Source of the DNA: Pseudomonas palleroniana
Lineage (GTDB): Bacteria; Pseudomonadota; Gammaproteobacteria; Pseudomonadales; Pseudomonadaceae
NCBI RefSeq assembly: GCF_003031675.1
Contig: NZ_PYWX01000066.1
Location: 32,003 to 96,002 of the forward strand
Length of the DNA: 64,000 bases
Direction: 5' to 3'
The notes beneath the pieces were generated by a model. It did not search any database, had not been told where the DNA came from, and worked only from the letters and a program-made list of their open reading frames with translations. Below are positions 33,359 through 40,469 of this stretch, one piece after another. Both the position numbers and the translations under genes were made by a program. Each line of letters opens with the position of its first letter. The first letter of the stretch is position 1.

Positions 33359-34159
33359 ATGAACGGCGTTCACAGAGCAGCAACGGGGCTTTTGCTACTT
33401 TTTTCTGCACTGACCTCCACCCAGGTTCTTGCCGAGAAGCAAGATTGCGCCGAGGTTTTCGAGTTGCTGAAGTCACAAAAAAGAGACGACTTCATAGCGC
33501 TCCCGCACACGGGATCGGAAATGAACTCCATGTTCGACACTCATCAGGTTTGCTACAGGGGAAAAGACCTTAGCCGATGGGCAGCTGGTGCTCACATGGA
33601 CCTTACATCCGGAATAAATGGCATCTTTAAAGATGGAACAGCCGCTATCGTTACAGCTCATCAACGCTCAAATGGAGAACTGGATTATTCAGAAGGCAAC
33701 TACAACAGCTCGCTAATCTTGCTGCGTGTGGACCAAGAATCCAAGCGCCTAACAAGGACTGAGCTGATGACCCAGCAATCTAATGATGATCCAGCTAAGT
33801 CCATTGCTGATTTCCGCATCACCGGCTATGACGACTTCAATAAAACGGTCTACTTTCAAGCTCCGGCATGGACGACCAGTGACGCAGTTTATTCTTTCCA
33901 GGTCGGCCAAGCTCTTGAGGGTAAAAGGCCCAACCTTAAGTACTTTGGCCCCGGCAGGGTCGATATGGTGATAAATGATCTTGGGTTTGAAGGATTATCA
34001 AATAACGTAGGAAACGTACTGATCTGGCGTGACGAGTACCTACCCAACCAAGGAAGGATCGATGTGCTGTATCTGTTCGACAACGATGGAAAACGCATAT
34101 GCAAAGTCAAATCTTCCGACCCGTCATATCGGTTCAATCTCATCTGCGATGAGCGGTAG
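33359..34159 (+). CDS. secreted/periplasmic protein of unknown function
   Basis: A 266-aa protein with a signal peptide (AATGLLLLFSALTSTQVLA; cleavage likely before EKQDC). Three further Cys in the mature chain could form disulfides. The body is beta-rich (NGIFKDGTAAIVTAHQRSNGEL). I recognise no family. It is lower in GC than the core genome and has a GGAGAG ribosome site. It stands alone between two word-repeat regions, in keeping with a cassette-like cargo gene. Confidence 0.65.
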   Translation: MNGVHRAATGLLLLFSALTSTQVLAEKQDCAEVFELLKSQKRDDFIALPHTGSEMNSMFDTHQVCYRGKDLSRWAAGAHMDLTSGINGIFKDGTAAIVTAHQRSNGELDYSEGNYNSSLILLRVDQESKRLTRTELMTQQSNDDPAKSIADFRITGYDDFNKTVYFQAPAWTTSDAVYSFQVGQALEGKRPNLKYFGPGRVDMVINDLGFEGLSNNVGNVLIWRDEYLPNQGRIDVLYLFDNDGKRICKVKSSDPSYRFNLICDER

Positions 34160-34444
34160 TGCGATACGCTCGATGGCAAGTGCTCGACCTTAAAAAGGTT
34201 AAGTTTTGTTAAGTCGCTGGCGCTGTCCAGATCGGGCGGTAGCCACTCTGGTATCCACGGTTTGGCGTTGATCTAAGCCGGATACCAGGGCGGTGACCAA
34301 GTGCGGTGACCACCATCAGTGACCAATTTGCAGAACAGCCCCACGGAATGCTGGCGCACAGTTCCGGCGGCGTGTTTCGCGCAGTTCGTCGCGCACGTCC
34401 GTCGCGCACCTGGTAAAAAAGCGCGGCCACGCTAAGTTGTCGCT
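34160..34444. repeat. word-repeat region A (GGTATCC, GGTGACCA, TCGCGCA)
   Basis: There is no gene here. CTGGTATCC (34,248-34,256) is inverted at 34,280-34,288. GGTGACCA recurs at 34,292, 34,305 and (as AGTGACCA) 34,318, exactly 13 bp apart. TCGCGCA recurs at 34,377, 34,389 and 34,402, 12-13 bp apart, with a weaker GGCGCACA at 34,353. Each word occupies its own short block. Confidence 0.65.
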
Positions 34445-34780
34445 TCACCTGAAAAAGTTGATTACGAACAAAATCAGTATGGCCACGAGAAGCACTTTGA
34501 TATGGCGAAGGGAACGAGCGATATCCGGTAGGGTGTTTTGCGGTCCACTCAGCAAGTAACTGCAGAGATCCTCATAGCGTCGCTTTTGGCCTGCTTCCAA
34601 CTCATCCACTTGGTCGACGAGACGCTCAGTCGCGAGCGCCATGCCTTTCACCCCCTCTTCTATCGAAAAGAGGGCATCGGCATGCATCAGAGGGTCGCGG
34701 AGATTGCTCTCACGCAACCTTGTCAGGGTGTCCTGATTGCTTTCCATAGGTTTGACGTCCGCATTCTGGCTTGAGCTCAA
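34445..34780 (-). CDS. tail-anchored small membrane protein
   Basis: A 111-aa protein: a soluble charged N-terminal part with coiled-coil character (ATERLVDQVDELEAGQKRRYEDL), ending in one transmembrane segment VLLVAILILFVINFF. This is the topology of a tail-anchored or small single-pass protein facing the cytoplasm. It is on the opposite strand to its neighbours and flanked by word-repeat regions on both sides. Function unknown; small membrane proteins of this shape are common in phage-exclusion and toxin systems. Confidence 0.6.
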   Translation of the reverse strand: MSSSQNADVKPMESNQDTLTRLRESNLRDPLMHADALFSIEEGVKGMALATERLVDQVDELEAGQKRRYEDLCSYLLSGPQNTLPDIARSLRHIKVLLVAILILFVINFFR

Positions 34781-35184
34781 GATCCTAGCTTATTGTCCGT
34801 CGTTGTAGTGCAGACGCCTTCATGGTGACCTGTAAGAACCAGGTTAAAAATTCAGCGCCAGCAGGTCCGCCGGTTTACTGCGCAGCAATTGCGCAAATTG
34901 CGCACTGCTAGTACGCATTTGGGTGCGTACCGGCAGTAGGTTCGCACTGAGGTTCGCACCCTCTAACGCGAACCTAGTGCGAACCAGGCCGCCAGCCTGT
35001 TATCAAAAGTTATGGTTACCAGGCGCTGGTTTCCACTGTGGTTTCCAGGGTTTTTCAGTGGTTTCCACTGGCAACCTGATCAGTTGCCGAACAATCCCAA
35101 GGAGGTGGTGCGACAAGCTTGCAGGCCCTTCACAAAAGCCGACGGGCGCGTAGGATCAATATGCGCAAATAGGAGGGCGCCCCT
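34781..35184. repeat. word-repeat region B (GCGCA, GGTTCGCAC, GGTTTCC)
   Basis: There is no gene here. GCGCA occurs at 34,880, 34,891 and 34,900. GTACGC/GCGTAC are inverted at 34,911 and 34,925. GGTTCGCAC occurs at 34,939 and 34,951 (12 bp apart), with inverted copies ending at 34,974 and 34,985. GGTTACC at 35,014 is followed by GGTTTCC at 35,028, 35,040 and 35,060. GGCAAC/GTTGCC are inverted at 35,070 and 35,083. The region lies between genes of opposite strand. Confidence 0.7.
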
Positions 35185-36099
35185 ATGAAATTGATCATGG
35201 ACTTCAAGGCCGACTGGCACGAAACACTCAGGGAGATCATGAAATCAGAATGGGATCTCGACACGAAAGCCATCACTGAGGACGTTCCTGTTCACTACTT
35301 CAACGCGGCCCAACGCCGCATAACCACGACGCCGAGAAAGGTTCTTGTATCTGATACTTTTCAATGCCCAGCCGAACATTTGCGGGGTTGGGAACAGATC
35401 AAGCTAAGCGTGATAGAGGGTAAGGATCTCAATCCCCATCTGAGCAAACTTATAGGCAAGGTAAAAAAAACTGATCTTCTGCTCAGCGACTGGGGAGTAC
35501 ATCACCTACATCTGGGTACCGTGTTAGAAGGACAGTACATGGCCCGAACAGGGCCGCTTTTGTTTGCACGAGTGACCGCAGACATTTTTTATGCGATCGA
35601 TGTGTATACACACGACGACTTTGCGGACGCGGAGATTGTGGAGGTCGTGCATAGGAACTGGCCTGAATCGATAGAGCATTGGGCGCTTCGAGGAATGCAA
35701 CCCAAGGAGACGCTGACATCCGATCAGCGCGAAACGCTACGAAAGAAAAGGTACAACTCTTTTGTTCAAGTGAAGGACGGCACTACATATGCTCCCATCG
35801 GTGGAGGGTATATGTTTTCTGGCCACAGCATATTTGCGATCACGGAAATGGACAAAGAGCATGAGCTTCTCGAATGCTTGGAGCAGCTCATTCCCGACCT
35901 GATGCCCAAATTGCTTCCCGAACTCGAAAAGCGTGGTTACTCAGAAAATGGTGATCTCAGGGTAAGCCTAGTTCTGACCAATCTCGCTTACTTTGCTCAT
36001 TTCCCCCAATACAGCATTGCCACCGAGCTACAGAAACGGCGCCCAGGGCCTTGGAGCGCTGCTGTCTCCAAAAATGCCAAAACCTTGAAGTGGGCCTAA
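35185..36099 (+). CDS. hypothetical protein, 304 aa, HHLHLG motif
   Basis: A 304-aa soluble protein preceded by AGGAGGGCG. The centre holds LLLSDWGVHHLHLGTVLEGQY, then LLFARVTADIFYAIDVYTHDDFADAEIVEVVHRNWPE; the His-rich loop and conserved Asp/His spacing look like an active site. I do not know a named family. It has no membrane segment. Word-repeat regions lie on both sides, and GC is lower than in the core. A toxin or defence effector is a guess based only on context. Confidence 0.6.
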   Translation: MKLIMDFKADWHETLREIMKSEWDLDTKAITEDVPVHYFNAAQRRITTTPRKVLVSDTFQCPAEHLRGWEQIKLSVIEGKDLNPHLSKLIGKVKKTDLLLSDWGVHHLHLGTVLEGQYMARTGPLLFARVTADIFYAIDVYTHDDFADAEIVEVVHRNWPESIEHWALRGMQPKETLTSDQRETLRKKRYNSFVQVKDGTTYAPIGGGYMFSGHSIFAITEMDKEHELLECLEQLIPDLMPKLLPELEKRGYSENGDLRVSLVLTNLAYFAHFPQYSIATELQKRRPGPWSAAVSKNAKTLKWA

Positions 36100-36514
36100 G
36101 CGTAGAGCACGCACTTTGACCACACTTTGACGGAATGCGAGACAGGAATCAGACCAAAGCCACGTGGGAGGGCGTCTGAGGCTTATCGCGTGGCCAGCCC
36201 GTCAAACAAGCGCATCGTGGGCGCTGATACCCCTGACAGACCCCAGACGGATAGGGCGCTTTCGGCACGCCTACTTTTACCCGGCCTTTACCGAATCGCT
36301 GGTGAATGTGAGACAGGCATGAGACGGATTCAGCGAATGTGGCCGCCTGAGAGCCAGTAGCGGCCCCTGCGCGCGTGGCTCACGGATTAGATGCGGGGAA
36401 ATCCCGTATCACATCGCCAGGCCAATTTGCCGCAGGCAGACGCACACCACGTAAAGGTGATTCCAGGCATTCACGGCGCCGGTGCTACGCTCTCTCGAAA
36501 CACGGAGAGCCACC
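36100..36514. repeat. word-repeat region C (CTTTGAC, GAGAC, CAGAC)
   Basis: No convincing gene. CTTTGAC occurs at 36,114 and 36,125, then GAGAC at 36,139 and CAGAC at 36,150, placing GAC at steps of 11, 12 and 11 bp. An inverted GTCAAA lies at 36,201. Two further pairs follow: CTGACAG/CAGACGG (GAC at 36,235 and 36,246) and GAGACAGG/GAGACGG (GAC at 36,312 and 36,323), each 11 bp apart. The pattern X-GACAGG then X-GACGG with variable X is shared by all pairs. Confidence 0.65.
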
Positions 36515-36739
36515 ATGACGGACACCAAATTGATCGCCAGCCTGTTCGACTGCCTCAATCAAAACCAACTCGCCCTGGGCGCAGCGGTGGAGGAGCTTTC
36601 CAACTGGGTCGAACAGCGCGGATCGGCAGACATAGCCAACAACGTGCGCGGCGCGCTGGAAACGCTAGACGAGAACCTGGTGTTCATTCGCCAGGGCATT
36701 GCTGAGCTAACCGTCGCCGGCAGCCTGGGGCAGTCGTGA
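36515..36739 (+). CDS. small helical protein, 74 aa
   Basis: A 74-aa protein (MTDTKLIASLFDCLNQNQL) that reads as two or three amphipathic helices (AALGAAVEELSNWVEQ-like, RGALETLDENLVFIRQGIAEL). ACGGAGAGCC lies before ATG 36,515. No membrane segment or metal site is visible. Function unknown; it is flanked by word-repeat regions C and D and may be an antitoxin-sized regulator. Confidence 0.6.
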   Translation: MTDTKLIASLFDCLNQNQLALGAAVEELSNWVEQRGSADIANNVRGALETLDENLVFIRQGIAELTVAGSLGQS

Positions 36740-37517
36740 GGAGGCAAATAATTCTGGACAGTTCTGGACGGCTGGCGAGGCCACAGCTCATCCGACTCGG
36801 CCCGTGGGCCAAAGCCAGCAAAGGCTGGCGGCAGATCGGGCATGCGGCCGGATTGCTACCTCGTCCAGAAACAGGGGCAAACCGCGGCAGTCACTTGCGG
36901 GACAAGTAGCACACGACCGAACCCGGCAAACGCGGCCATAATCCTTGATCAGCCTTGACGGAGCCTTGACGAAATTCTTGACAGGTCTTGACGGATTTAT
37001 CCGGAGCCATCAGCGGTTGGAGCGCTGAAAGCCACGCAGGTCAAAGCTTTGCGAGCATTCGGGCTGCCTGACCAGCATTCGCCCCGTCTAAATTCGTGAG
37101 GCGGCCGTCAAGGTGGGTGCTCGATCAATATCCTGGCGCGATGGGGTGGTGAAATACCGGGCCAGAAAGATGCTTAGCGCGCCAGGCAATATTAGACAGG
37201 CCCTAGACGGATTCCCAACGACAGAACAAGGCTCAGTTGCCCGCAGCCCAAGCAATACGCCGCTTCCAGCATCAAAGGTGGCGTGCTGGTGCTTGATACT
37301 CGTCAAGTTTTTTCCGGGGCTTCCAGCGACCTGACAGCAGGTCGGAGCAGGTGGTGAACGAGTCGTTCACCCTGGAGCGGAAACCGGTCGGCCTGCTAGC
37401 TTGTCCAGCCCCCGGATTCCAGGTAGTTGCTCACGTTCCGCTGGTAACATCTGCAGGTCATCTGCTGGCCCCGCTTCATTCCGGCGCCAGCATCAACCGA
37501 GCACCGAGGATAGAGCC
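36740..37517. repeat. word-repeat region D (TTCTGGAC, CCTTGAC, TTAGAC)
   Basis: There are 778 bp with no gene that I accept. TTCTGGAC occurs at 36,752 and 36,762, inverted as GTCCAGAA at 36,863. TTGA(C) occurs at 36,945, 36,955, 36,966, 36,978 and 36,988 (10-12 bp steps), inverted as CCGTCAAGG at 37,105. TTAGAC/TAGAC occurs at 37,192 and 37,204 (GAC 11 bp apart), with inverted CCGTCTAAA at 37,084. A palindrome GACCTG/CAGGTC lies at 37,328-37,343 and GGTGAACGA/TCGTTCACC at 37,353-37,371. Confidence 0.7.
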
Positions 37518-37718
37518 GTGTCCGTTATTGACTGTGATTATCTACCCGCCGACAAGGTGGTGTTTCCGCCGGAGCTGGCGCTACTGATCGTCAGGAAGGC
37601 CAGCGCAATGGCGGCAGCATTCGAGGAGCAAGCGCTCGACCAGCTCACCATGGACGCCCGGCGCGCCCTTTCGCGGGGAGCTGAGCCAAGGCGAGTCATC
37701 AGGGAAATGCGCTTGTAG
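37518..37718 (+). CDS. hypothetical protein, 66 aa (GTG start)
   Basis: A 66-aa protein starting at GTG 37,518 (VSVIDCDYLPADKVVFPPELA), with GAGGAT upstream. It is helical in its second half (KASAMAAAFEEQALDQLTMDARRALSRG). Similar short proteins are frequent in Pseudomonas islands. A small hairpin CTACCC/GGGTAG follows near 37,845-37,862. Function unknown. Confidence 0.5.
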   Translation: MSVIDCDYLPADKVVFPPELALLIVRKASAMAAAFEEQALDQLTMDARRALSRGAEPRRVIREMRL

Positions 37719-37968
37719 CCGCGAGAGTGAAATGCCCGGATCTCGGTAGTATTTCCAGCACCTGCCATACCGGAATGGGAGCCCAGGTTAATTATGGATA
37801 GTCCCGCACACCACCCGTTCGCGAGCCCCCCATGAATGAGCACTACCCTGATTCGGGGTAGCGTTGCGTTGCGCAGCGGCAAAATGGCATGAGTTCGAAT
37901 TGCCAGCTAAGGTGGCTTTAGTAAAAGTCGCTTGGCCTTGTCGAGTTGAGAGAACTCAGGGATCAAAT

Positions 37969-38835
37969 ATGCCTAGTCTTGATAATCACATTCTCATTGC
38001 GTTGACTCATTATCGGGGATTGATTGCGAAGCACTTCGGATGTTCATTGCTAGCATATTCCGGCCCCATACACCCGGCAGTTCAAAGCGCGTACGTGAAT
38101 GCGATCGAAGAGTTGGTGCAGCATCGCGCCGATACAGAAAATCCGAACCGAATTTGCATCGTCATAGCAACGCCAGGCGGGGTAGTTGAAGCTGTTGAGA
38201 AAATGGTTGAGGTAACTCGACATCATTTTGACGAAGTCTTTTTCGTGGTTCCTACGGCTGCAATGTCCGCTGGCACAATTTTTTGTATGTCCGGCGATAA
38301 GATTTTCATGGACTACACATCCTCGCTCGGCCCCATTGACCCGCAGGTTCCCTTGGCAGATGGGCAGCTTGTCCCTGCTCTCGGTTACATCGACAAGGTA
38401 AATCAACTTATCGAAAAGTCTGCGGCTGGTAGCCTCACAGATGCAGAGTTCATGATGCTACAGCGCCTGGATCTCGCGACTCTTCGTCGCTATGAACAGG
38501 CCAGGGATCTCTCCGTTAGCCTGCTTAAGCTCTGGCTTGTGAAATACAAATTCAAAGACTGGACAGTCCATGGCTGTACCAATCCGGGCACGGCTGTGTC
38601 CGAAGCAGAAAAAGAGGCACGCGCTGAGCAAATTGCAAAAGATCTCAGTGATAACAACCGTTGGCATTCGCACGGCAGAATGATCGGAATCAACACGTTA
38701 ACCGGTGGTCTGAAGCTGAAGATCGAAGACTATACTGATGATCAAGAACTCAGGCAGAATCTGCGCGTTTATTCAGAGCTGATCACTGAGCATGCAGAAC
38801 GCCAGCGATCTGCTTTCATGCTTCACTACACATAA
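37969..38835 (+). CDS. SDH-family (ClpP/crotonase-fold) serine protease-like protein
   Basis: A 288-aa protein from ATG 37,969 (an upstream frame exists from 37,864 without clear support). It matches the serine dehydrogenase proteinase family: ICIVIATPGGVVEAVEKMVEVTRHHF, then VVPTAAMSAGTIFCMSGDKIFMD with the predicted nucleophile Ser in MSAGT, and SSLGPIDPQVP. The fold is that of ClpP. Family members are soluble and often lie in mobile or defence loci. A 65-aa ORF follows by 19 bp and both end at one terminator, so they form a two-gene unit. GC is low compared with the core. Confidence 0.8.
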   Translation: MPSLDNHILIALTHYRGLIAKHFGCSLLAYSGPIHPAVQSAYVNAIEELVQHRADTENPNRICIVIATPGGVVEAVEKMVEVTRHHFDEVFFVVPTAAMSAGTIFCMSGDKIFMDYTSSLGPIDPQVPLADGQLVPALGYIDKVNQLIEKSAAGSLTDAEFMMLQRLDLATLRRYEQARDLSVSLLKLWLVKYKFKDWTVHGCTNPGTAVSEAEKEARAEQIAKDLSDNNRWHSHGRMIGINTLTGGLKLKIEDYTDDQELRQNLRVYSELITEHAERQRSAFMLHYT

Positions 38836-38854
38836 TCAGCGAGGGAGGGATGCC

Positions 38855-39052
38855 ATGACGACGCTTGCAAACCGTACAGCTGAAGCGCTTGAACGCGAGT
38901 CGGTAATCCGTTCGGGGGAGAGATCCCAACGCCTTTCAGCAATCAATGATCGCTATGATCGCCTCGTGAAATCTGGGGCAGTTCAGCCTGAACGCTACAA
39001 TATTGCGCCAATCAACCCGTCCTCGATGACTCTCCCGCCAAACTCCTTGTGA
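38855..39052 (+). CDS. small partner protein of the SDH gene, 65 aa
   Basis: A 65-aa protein (MTTLANRTAEALERESVIRSGERS) with a Ser-rich, charged N-terminal half and a Pro-rich end (INPSSMTLPPNSL). GGGAGGGATG precedes the ATG. Its place between the protease-like gene and the terminator suggests co-expression; it could be a substrate, inhibitor or antitoxin. No family is recognised. Confidence 0.6.
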   Translation: MTTLANRTAEALERESVIRSGERSQRLSAINDRYDRLVKSGAVQPERYNIAPINPSSMTLPPNSL

Positions 39053-39067
39053 GCTGACGTTGACCTC

Positions 39068-39099
39068 AAAGCCCTGCTACTGACAGGGCTTTTGTCTTT
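39068..39099 (+). terminator. terminator after the SDH two-gene unit
   Basis: AAAGCCCTG (39,068-39,076) pairs with CAGGGCTTT (39,084-39,092), followed by a T-rich tail. Confidence 0.8.
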
Positions 39100-39348
39100 A
39101 GCTAATCAACTTTGAAGCAGACCATTTTTGTCGTATCGACTCAGGCCTTCATTTCTGGATGGCCAATACCGCTAGCCGGGTTCACCGCGGATGAATTTAC
39201 CCTAGCCGTCAAAAGCGACCTCTAAGGAAAGGTGCCACTGGCTTGACCGCGGACAACCATTTGCCGGATAGTGTCAACACGCTCGTCCCGTGACGACAAA
39301 CTGGCAACTCCTATACCTTCCCAAACTATGGAAGGTGACGGTCGAGGA

Positions 39349-39383
39349 CCTACCCTTTGGGGCAACCCAAAGGGTGGATAGGT
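39349..39383 (-). terminator. hairpin downstream of the 2-TM gene
   Basis: CCTACCCTTTGGG pairs with CCCAAAGGG and TAGG with a 4-nt bulge; it lies 2 bp past the minus-strand stop at 39,385. A clear T-run is missing, so termination strength is uncertain. The rest of the gap 39,100-39,348 shows nothing notable. Confidence 0.45.
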
Positions 39384-39384
39384 C

Positions 39385-39999
39385 TCAAGGCCTCAAATTT
39401 TCTTTACGTTTTGCCTTGTGAGCTCTCGAGTCTGCCTCGCGAAGAGTGCGGATTTTTTCTACAGCCTCGCAAGCGTACGGATAGTTAGTCGCTCTGAAAC
39501 TACCATTCTTCCCTTCTAGATTTTTGCGAATCTGTGCAGTTATAACTGTATTCAAGATTAACAACAGTTCTCGATCAGCAGATTCAAGCGCCAGCCGACT
39601 GTAATAGTCCAGGAGGCGCATACATTGATCTGCTCCTGATGACTTCATTTCCCATTGGGTAACTAGATTAATCCCATCAAGGAAAAACTGGCGATCTGAG
39701 TTTTGTGCTGCTTCAGCTTTCTGAGCCAAGAAGAACTCTCGCTGCTGCTTTGCTTGATGGAAGGTGAAAAACAATACTACGATAAGCGACAGTGCTCCTG
39801 AGAATGCAGAAGTATGCCCACCAAAAAAATCGCCCATCTGACCTAACTCTGAAAGGCTTAGTCCAGTTTGCACTCCTAAGGTAAGGTTGTTGTATCCAAC
39901 TATTAATAAATTAGCTATAGGAATAAGCGCGAACACTCCTACAGTCGACACCAGAACAATCATCCATAGCGGGGTCTTGTTAAAATATTTATATTCCAT
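39385..39999 (-). CDS. 2-TM membrane protein, abortive-infection-like
   Basis: A 204-aa protein. TM1 is LWMIVLVSTVGVFALIPIANLL (residues 11-33). After a loop with MGDFFGGHTSAFSGALSLIV, TM2 continues to VVLFFTFHQ (about 58-80). A coiled-coil (AKQQREFFLAQKAEAAQNSDRQ) and a helical cytoplasmic domain follow. The GdfFGG...G-TM-hQxkqqreE layout resembles putative phage abortive infection proteins with two N-terminal membrane helices. AT-rich codons indicate recent acquisition. The defence role is inference. Confidence 0.65.
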   Translation of the reverse strand: MEYKYFNKTPLWMIVLVSTVGVFALIPIANLLIVGYNNLTLGVQTGLSLSELGQMGDFFGGHTSAFSGALSLIVVLFFTFHQAKQQREFFLAQKAEAAQNSDRQFFLDGINLVTQWEMKSSGADQCMRLLDYYSRLALESADRELLLILNTVITAQIRKNLEGKNGSFRATNYPYACEAVEKIRTLREADSRAHKAKRKENLRP

Positions 40000-40457
40000 A
40001 GTTTCACTCTAATTAAAAATTTTAGCCTGTAACCAATTCATCATCGAGCTTACGGTGGGGTAGGGCTCTTATGCCTCTGAGCACCTAGACGCATTCAACA
40101 TGCCTCCAAGAAGGGGTGTAGGACATACGTGTTCACTTGTGACATTACCTTTTAGCCTTCTTTCTGGCGCAAGTGCTTGATGAGAGGAGCTCATCGCTTC
40201 CCTACTCAGGGTAGTTTCACATGCCGAGCGACGTTCGTGATGCACAAAATCCAGATGCCTCTCCTGCACCTACCGCCCTTCGCTTTTCCCATCGAGCGAA
40301 AACTGGGAACCCTCGTGAAGGAAATCACCTCCAAATATTCGTAATTTGCCCTCACTGATGACTACGGGGGCGACGTCGCGTACATTGAACATATCAAGCA
40401 TGCTGGAGGCCACTTCGGTGGAGCCCAACGCTGCTGAGGACCAGATTTCCATCTGGC
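40000..40457. other. intergenic region before the shosA gene
   Basis: About 460 bp without an accepted gene. A 60-codon minus-strand frame at 40,270-40,452 starts near the shosA promoter, and a second in-frame stretch follows its stop to 40,069. Neither has a ribosome site or known motif. The region should hold the divergent promoters for the 2-TM gene and the shosA gene. Confidence 0.4.
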
Positions 40458-40469
40458 AAAGGAGTGCCC

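Noticed and set aside
34248..37208. Possible CRISPR array
   Set aside because: Repeat words are only 5-9 bp, differ from block to block, and have no constant 20-40 bp repeat with unique spacers; no cas gene is present.
37864..37968. Upstream extension of the SDH-family gene
   Set aside because: Family start and composition fit ATG 37,969; the extension has no ribosome site and overlaps a hairpin end.
40069..40452. Minus-strand open frames of 60 and 66 codons before shosA
   Set aside because: No ribosome site, an internal stop, no recognisable motif, and overlap with the expected promoter region.
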